Shown in pieces: positions 57,778 to 64,000 of a stretch of 64,000 nucleotides of DNA. The DNA is from Yponomeuta sedellus. Lineage: Eukaryota; Arthropoda; Insecta; Lepidoptera; Yponomeutidae. The notes below the pieces were generated by a model. That model was not told the origin of the DNA. It saw only the letters and a program-made list of their open reading frames with translations, and did not search any database. The stretch is taken from positions 1,612,001 to 1,676,000 of the forward strand of contig OW203738.1 in NCBI GenBank assembly GCA_934045075.1, read 5' to 3'. Numbering within the stretch: the first letter of the stretch is position 1; every line of letters starts with the position of its first letter. The position numbers and the translations under genes are program-made.

Positions 57778-57834
57778 AGGCACCGGGTTTCGCATACTTA
57801 ACAAGTAAAGTGCTTTGTAACCTCGCAGACAGCA

Positions 57835-60800
57835 ATGAGCTCGGAAGGCGAATGCGAGGTGTGCGGATCCTCGGCCAAACAGAAATGCTCCGGCTGTCAG
57901 TCGGTGCATTACTGTTCGCGGGAACACCAGAAGCAACATTGGAAGCAGCACAAGCACGCGTGTGCTCCTGCCAGGTTTGTTACCATGTCAATACAATCGT
58001 TTTCGAAAGGGATTATTTGTACAATTACCAATTAGTCCAAAAGCCGATGAGGTATTGGCAGCCGAGCTGAGGTATATTTAAGTGATCCATATGCCTAGTT
58101 ATAGGTAAAAGCTTAGCGACGGGCTCACCAACATTCACCAGACCAGTGTCCTGGTAGCTTAAGCATCACGCTGTTGATGTTGATTGAATGTAATGAAAAG
58201 ACTACTGCTATTGGAATTTTTTTGAACATTTTGTCTCCAAAATGATTAAGATTTTGAAATGAACACCTAGTTTTACTTGTAACTTTAATTAAGTCGCAGT
58301 TTCAGTGCTGCCTCGAATTTGCTGAGTGCTGCCTTTTTGATTTGATTTTCTGGTGTGCGTTTGGTGTGGTTTGATGTTCGTGCGGCGTGCGTGCATGCAA
58401 CGACTTATGAACGTTGATGAAGCGAAGGTGATCTGTCAGTGCCTGGTCTCTGCCTACCCCTCTGGGATAGGTACAGGCGTGAGGTTATGTATGTATGTAT
58501 GTATGTATGTATGTATGTATGTATGTATGTATGTATGCATGTATGTATGTATGTATGTATGTATGTATGTATGTATGTATGTATGTATGTATGTATGTAT
58601 GTATGTATGTATGTATGTATGTATGTATGTATGTATGTATGTATGTATGTATGTATGTATGTATGTATGTATGTATGTATGTATGTATGTATGTATGTAT
58701 GTATGTATGTGATGTTCTGGTGAATGTACAAAAAATATTATATTCAAGAGTTTCACTTTACGACGCTTACATGGTACAGACTAAAATGATATGGCTTTCT
58801 TTTGTTGTCAAGGACTTTGATTTCAGGGTGTGCCAAGACGAGGGCGTCGGACGGTACCTTGAGGCCACGCGGGGAATCAGGACCGGGGACGTGATTTTCA
58901 AGGAGAATCCACTAATAACTGGGCCCGCTCAGGTAAGGTCGTTTTTTTGAACTCAATTCAAGAGAAAAGGAAATACATTAATAAATCGCCGGAGTAGTTA
59001 ATAAATATTAATAATAATCAGTCGTACAATAGAAAGAAAACCACAAACGCGGCAGAACACAATAAGAGGATACGATCCATGCCCACGTGTTCTGTAGCCA
59101 TATCCTTGCTTTGGTAAAACGGCCCCAGGCTCAATAATTGCAGCGGACTTATATCCTACAGCACTGATTTTCAGCAAGGGTCTGGTGCAGTCATTCCTAG
59201 AGCATTCCTATAGCATCGAGACTTACAAAACTTAAGTACCAATACAATACAATACAATAGAATGCTGACCTTCCAATTTTAAAATCTGGTAGATTGATTT
59301 ATATCAATATTTAGTAGATCAGCGGTCCCTAAACCGTTAAGGACATTTATGTTGCAAAAAAAATATTTCGACACTGAAAGGAATAATAAGTTTATAGTGT
59401 AGGTACTTTTCCTTGGCCTGGAACTATTACATTTGGCATGTTATGCCGTCTCATACTACAACTACAGGGGAAATTCTTAAAACTAAGTACATTTGTTCTT
59501 AAACTATCAAAAGAAAATTTTTAGTTCGGCAAAACCTCGGAAAAAAATGCGAATTCCGATTCCCGAACTATTTATAACGTGTATTTTCGGGGCTTAATCG
59601 CGTAGTAATTTATTGCTATTTTACCTCGACGTTTCGACGACGTTACAGTCTTCTCGTGACCACGATGACTGTAACGTCGTCGAAACTTCGAGGTAAAAAA
59701 GAAATAAATTACTACGTGATTAAACCCCGAAAATATTCTAACAATGTTATATTATAACGTGTCAGTTTGCTTTTCTTCATTGTTGACACAAGTTACCTCT
59801 GTTAGCCCTGTAATGGTAAGTTATCGTGGTCTCTCCGCCAGACCACCCCGCCAGTGTGCCTCGGCTGCTACAAGCTGCTGGAGGAGGGTCGCACGGTGCG
59901 CTGCGAGAAGTGCGGCTGGCCGTTCTGCTCGGAGACCTGCACGCAGAGCGAGCAGCATGAGCCAGAGTGCTACTACACGCAGCAGAGGGGAGAGAAGGTT
60001 GGTTAGCTGTTGAGGTCATAAAAAAAATTGCAACTGACTTGTTAGACTAAGGCAAAGAGCATATAAACGAAGTAGAGTGACAATCCCATGCAAAAAATCG
60101 TACTAAGCTAGAAAGCTGAAATGCCCGTTGACGCATAGATGTCACCCTCGTCAGCGAGGTTCGATTTAGCTAAAAATATGTAGCGCTATCTATCGGTACT
60201 TTGACAAACCATTTAGACGGCAAGTGAGCCAATAGTTTGTTGATAATTGTATTTATACGCATACATTGTCGATTTATTTAAATAAGCAGAATTCAAACAT
60301 ACTCTAGCAATTTCAATTAATAGGAACACAAGGCCGTGTTATAAATGAAGGCGCCCCATCTACCATATTTTGATATAACTACCTAGGATTTTGAAGAAGA
60401 AGCTAACTAAGACGGTAAGATCGGTTTTGATCTCAGAGTTCTGAGGTTTTGATCAATCGATCAATAGCAAAGAGAATAGGTAGTGTTTTTCCTAGTCGTA
60501 AAACTAGTAGCGTCACCTATCGCATATTTATGAACTAAATTGCGAATTACGTTAGAAAGTATGGATATTGTCACTCTATGTGTTTATTCTCTTTGGACTA
60601 ATGTCAGGTTTTCACGGTCTTAGTACGCTCGGACCGAGTGCGCCATCCAAGTAAATTAATGTTTCTGATTGGACGGTTTTTCGTAACAACACCAAAATAG
60701 CCAATCAGAAGCATTAGTTTACAAAGCAGATGGGGGAGGCCTATGCCATAAAAGAGTCAGTAAATAAGTGGCAAGTGGTAAACCCTGGTCTTTGCCTAAC

Positions 60801-63623
60801 CATGTGGGTTACAGCCATGAGTTTATAAGTGGATGACATGTATGTAATGAATAATAATATCATTCACACAGCGTAATCAAATGTCGTGGTCTGAACTATA
60901 CCCTGAAGTATACCCTGTTAAATACTAAACAGAAAATACAGACATATGGACATAATATTCATGATTCCGAAAGTTATAAAACAATTACATTACTACTAAC
61001 TGCTGTTAATCGCAATACAACAAAAACAATCAGAAGTGGGATCGTGTTTCTCCACATCGATTACGTCTTTAACTTCACCTCTTTTCCAGGTGAACATAAC
61101 AGCGTTCGGTATGCCGCATCCGAACTATGAGTGCCTGACCATCCTACGCTGCCTCTACCAACGCGACCACAACCCCAAGCTGTGGGAGAAGCTGCAACAC
61201 CTGCAGTCTCACTGCGACGAGCGACGCGGCACCGACAAGTGGAACCACGATATGAAGATGATCAAAGACTTCATGTGGAACGTGTTCAAGTTGGAGGGGA
61301 AGTTTACTGAGGACGAGATTATGAAGTGCTGCGGGGTTATACAGGTAACCTGCCTGTACAAGAGACTGATACGACTCGTTTAAAAGACCAAAATGTATTT
61401 GTATAATTAAAGACAACCTGCCCTTGTGTCTCAACTTTCCACTCTATCGGGTTAAACATTTAGATGACTCCAAAGTACCAGAATGTATTTGACAGTTCAG
61501 AGTAGGCTAATTAAGACAACTCCATAGAGTGAAGGACTTACGTGGTCATCCTGAACTGAACCAATTACCTATTTCGAAACGAAACCCCGGTAAACATGGT
61601 TAAGCTTATACACAGGACAGAATTTCAAATAAGATTCAGTGCTACGCGTATATGCCATTGCTATAGGTATGTCCATCTGCAAGATTTTCTTTTCTCCAAG
61701 ACCTACCTTTATGCCTAAGACCTAAGTCAGAGAATATTTTTTATATTAGACTATGGAGTTCAATTAAAGTTTCTTGCATAACGTAAGTACGTGAAACGTT
61801 TCATAAAACGCACGTACATGGAGGACCCAAAAAGGCGATAACTTAACAAGCCCTTCATGTTCCCAGGTGAATGGTCATGAGGTGCCTCTGACGGAGCCTG
61901 AGTACGTGGCACTGTACGACAAGGTGTCGATGGCGGAGCACAGCTGCCGGGCCAACTGTAACAAGAGCTTCACCTCCGACGGACAAATTGTGAGTGATCA
62001 GAAAGCAATTTTAATGCCCAAAAATCATTTTATTTTCCATTACACCATTTCTTTGTGAGTACCCGTGGAACCATTTGATCATTAATTTCTGACACCGAAT
62101 GCAATCAAATAAAAATTAAATAATCAACCTCTGAAAGTTGACATATGAGTTGGTAAAAATTGAGTGCCGTATTGTGATTTTATTAAAAGTTTGCTGCTAC
62201 CTCAAAGTCCTCAATAACGTACGAGTAGGTCAGTAGTGTAGTAGCCTAACGTACACACATACCTACCCAACCGATAAAGAAACCCTAGTGTAGGGTAGGT
62301 ATAGGTTTTATCTCTGTCACAAGACATATTGATTAGGTGTATTCTACATACGAATACACCTAATCTACATTTTCCGGAAGTTCTGCATACGAAGACCGCC
62401 CCATCTCAAGACATCAAAAGAATTTTGTGAAATTCTTACTCTTATCAATCTAAGCTTCATCTCATTATTTACATAGCATTAGTAGCCTCGAGCGAGCCAC
62501 ATATGCGATCGAACGACCCGTTTTCGGATTATGGGATGTAAAGGCTCCCATATCCCAATCTCGTTCTGATGAAAATTTATTCTGCGTATATTTGTGATGT
62601 CCTCCATCGACATTTGTCTTTGCGACAAGTGATCTGTCATGTGGAAGTTAATATTATTATTATCTCCACCTATAAGGGTACTGTTATATTTAATTTATTC
62701 TATTCAAATCCTTTTTTGACATGTTAATGAATATACAAAATGCTTGATGTTCCGTCCTTTCTCTCCCAAGTATCGCCGCTCCCGTTTTTACCTGATTTCG
62801 ACATCGTCCAGCTCTAGGCGTGCTTACTTCCGAAACGCTCTTGGCTACCCTTCCAGGAACACAAAGTTTTTTCTAACTCTTTCACCGTCCGACCTGCGCA
62901 AGTATGGAACAAGCATCCGAACTATGTTTAAGAGAGCATTTCTATAACATTTTTCAACAAGATATTAAAAGAACACTTTTTTCCAAGGTGTCAAAGTTAA
63001 TAGGTTTATGTAGGTTTATCTATAATGCAGGTTTATGCTTCATAAGAAAGCTCGAGATCGCCCAAAGAGCAATGGAGAGAGCTATGTCAGGAGTTCACTG
63101 TGTGATTGATTTAAGAATGAGGAGATCCGCAGAAGTACCACAATTACTGATACACCTCGAAGAATGGCTCAGTTAAAGTGGCAGTGGGCGGGGCACACTG
63201 CTCGGAGAACTGATGGCCGTTGGGGCGAAAGGTTCTGTGCTGGCCGCCGCGGAACGGACGACGCAGCGTGGGCAGGCCCCTCACCAGATGGTCTGACGAC
63301 CTGGTTACGGTGGCGAGGAGTCGCTGGATGCGGACGGCACAAGACCGGGAAGCTTGGAAAGCCATAAGGGAGGCTATTGCCTGCAGTAGGCGTCGAAAGG
63401 CTGATGATGATTAACTAATTAGAACGTTTCCCCAGCTTCTCTGCGCCGGAGTCCCCATCGCGGGCGGATCCCACCTGTCCGTGTGCTACACAGACCCGCT
63501 GTGGGGCACCGAGGCCCGACGTCACCACCTCGCCGATTCCTGGTTCTTTGAGTGCTCCTGCCCGCGCTGCGCCGACGTCACCGAGTTCGGGACCATGTAC
63601 AGTGCCGTCAAGTGTAAGAAGAA
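57835..63623 (+). CDS. SmydA-type SET and MYND domain protein, gene 2 (3' end outside)
   Basis: A tandem paralogue of gene 1, same strand. Exons read: 57835-57974, 58827-58932, 59842-59997, 61090-61344, 61867-61989 and 63436-63623; all GT-AG and in phase, giving 322 codons so far. The last donor (GTGAGT at 63624) shows it continues beyond the window. Order: a true N-terminal MYND finger (residues 7-43: CEVC, CSGC, VHYCSREHQKQHW, HKHAC); SET-N GVGRYLEATRGIRTGDVI; a second Cys cluster (CLGCYKLL to CEKCGWPFCSETC, then HEPEC); a helical insert; SET core MAEHSCRANC (HSC 244-246); HLSVCYTDPLWGT; and post-SET FFECSCPRC. SmydA proteins act as presumed methyltransferases, but the consensus asparagine before HSC is glutamate here. 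The start ATG is the only one fitting the MYND frame; an acceptor just upstream (CGCAG ending 57828) suggests a non-coding first exon. Confidence 0.88.
58370..58710 (+). repeat. Dispersed repeat ending in a 225-bp ATGT microsatellite
   Basis: The repeat unit (GATGAAGCGAAGGTGATC, CTGGTCTCTGCCTACCCCTC) ends in ATGT units from about 58486 to 58710, interrupted once by GCAT near 58537. Four-base periodicity opens reading frames of MYVC repeats on both strands; these are not genes. It lies in intron 1 of SmydA gene 2. Confidence 0.85.
59583..59734. repeat. 152-bp palindrome in intron 2 of SmydA gene 2
   Basis: Arms of about 67 bp (ATTTTCGGGGCTTAATCGCG; CGACGACGTTACAGTC) are inverted around a 16-nt loop, with a few mismatches and indels. 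Confidence 0.85.
60606..60722. repeat. Truncated MITE related to 46142-46309
   Basis: The left end TTTTCACGGTCTTAGTACGC and internal CCAATCAGAAGCATTAGTTT are present; the right end is missing. Confidence 0.65.
61429..61554. repeat. Dispersed repeat, copy of 24428-24546
   Basis: It shows the same ordered blocks as the other copy, in intron 4 of SmydA gene 2. Confidence 0.55.
62331..62365. repeat. Perfect 14-bp stem hairpin
   Basis: GATTAGGTGTATTC, a 7-nt loop, then its exact inverse. Confidence 0.75.
62744..62990 (+). repeat. Possible LINE C-terminal scrap
   Basis: A frame containing RPAQVWNKHP near 62890 faintly resembles the end of LINE reverse transcriptases. Low confidence; no clear ends. 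Confidence 0.25.
63040..63416 (+). mobile_element. RTE-type LINE 3' fragment abutting exon 6 of SmydA gene 2
   Basis: Frame pieces KLEIAQRAMERAMSGVH, LKWQWAGHTARRTDGRWG and GRRSVGRPLTRWSDDLV are the C-terminus of a common lepidopteran LINE, with frameshifts. It ends in TGATGATGATT at about 63405-63415. Exon 6 starts at 63436, so only about 20 bp separate them. Confidence 0.8.
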
Positions 63624-64000
63624 GTGAGTGTTCTTTTTTTGGACACACGTCGACTAAACAAGATAAATGTTTCTTCGTGACAGGACGTGCTTGGATGAGA
63701 GTCAGCGTATAAGTAAAGATGTATCTTTCTATGGTAATTTATCTAATCATCCCATAAACAAACCCCAAACCATCCGGTCCCTTGCCAGGCTCGTAGGTAC
63801 AATGTTTCGCAGCGGCTTCTGTTCATGAAATGAAAGTCAGTAATAGCTGTGTTTTTGAAAAAGTTGTAAGTTATATTCAGTGTTTTTGGAGAAGTTATAA
63901 AACGACACCAAATGTCACTCAAGATAAACATGTTATTTTGAGTTGGGTGCGTTACGCTGCAGAGAGATTGTCACACATAACAGATTAGTCCCAGCATTTA
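63624..64000. other. Intron after the last visible exon of SmydA gene 2
   Basis: It begins with the GTGAGT donor. No feature is recognised up to the window edge. Confidence 0.5.

Noticed and set aside
58353..58950. Long ORFs of MYVC or HTYI repeats on both strands
   Set aside because: They are pure translations of the ATGT microsatellite and have no splice or start context.

Overview
This is eukaryotic, AT-rich, repeat-dense genomic DNA. It is most likely from a moth or butterfly (Lepidoptera). Three things point there: GC-rich coding exons with GT-AG introns set in AT-rich non-coding sequence; insect orthologues (an Aveugle-type SAM protein and arthropod SmydA-type SET/MYND proteins); and many tRNA-derived SINEs, RTE and Jockey-type LINE tails, MITEs and a short TTAGG (insect telomere motif) run. 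The species cannot be named from sequence alone.

Four host genes are visible. (1) A two-exon protein phosphatase 1 inhibitor-2 gene (PPP1R2/I-2) lies on the minus strand at 11572-12766. (2) A four-exon aveugle (ave) orthologue lies on the plus strand at 16242-18459; it is a small SAM-domain protein of Ras/MAPK signalling. (3) An eleven-exon SmydA-type SET-domain gene spans 33106-55171 on the plus strand; its spliced length is 1611 nt, an exact 537 codons. (4) A second SmydA-type gene starts at 57835 in tandem and runs off the right edge after at least six coding exons. The ave and SmydA exons were assembled by hand from splice sites and phase, and most are too short or broken to stand out as ORFs.

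The rest is mostly mobile DNA. 1-11 kb: a complete 3.4-kb DNA transposon (3116-6541) with an apparently intact two-exon DDE transposase carrying a SWIM finger, inserted inside a palindromic tRNA-like SINE. 13.5-15.3 kb: a TTA-flanked MITE and the wreck of a two-ORF element (THAP fragment facing a YqaJ-nuclease fragment, as in ISL2EU-type elements). 18.5-33 kb: gene-free, with SINE pieces, two hAT-like MITEs with 8-bp duplications, a TAA-flanked MITE and a large foldback. 33-55 kb: the introns of SmydA gene 1, holding SINEs, a spliced Tc1/mariner-like transposon (42948-45443), paired 60-bp palindromes, a 70-bp tandem repeat that copies an exon end with its splice donor, a head-to-head pair of retroelement pieces, a Jockey-type LINE and a miRNA-like hairpin. 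55-64 kb: SmydA gene 2 with a 225-bp ATGT microsatellite, a long palindrome and a LINE ending about 20 bp from an exon.

The most unusual themes are a retroposon family (12-bp target duplications) whose tRNA-like module sits antisense or as a near-perfect palindrome; repeated transposon landings within 20-65 bp of splice acceptors in the SmydA genes; and duplication of a live splice donor. I see no operon-like system, CRISPR array or bacterial-type defence locus.
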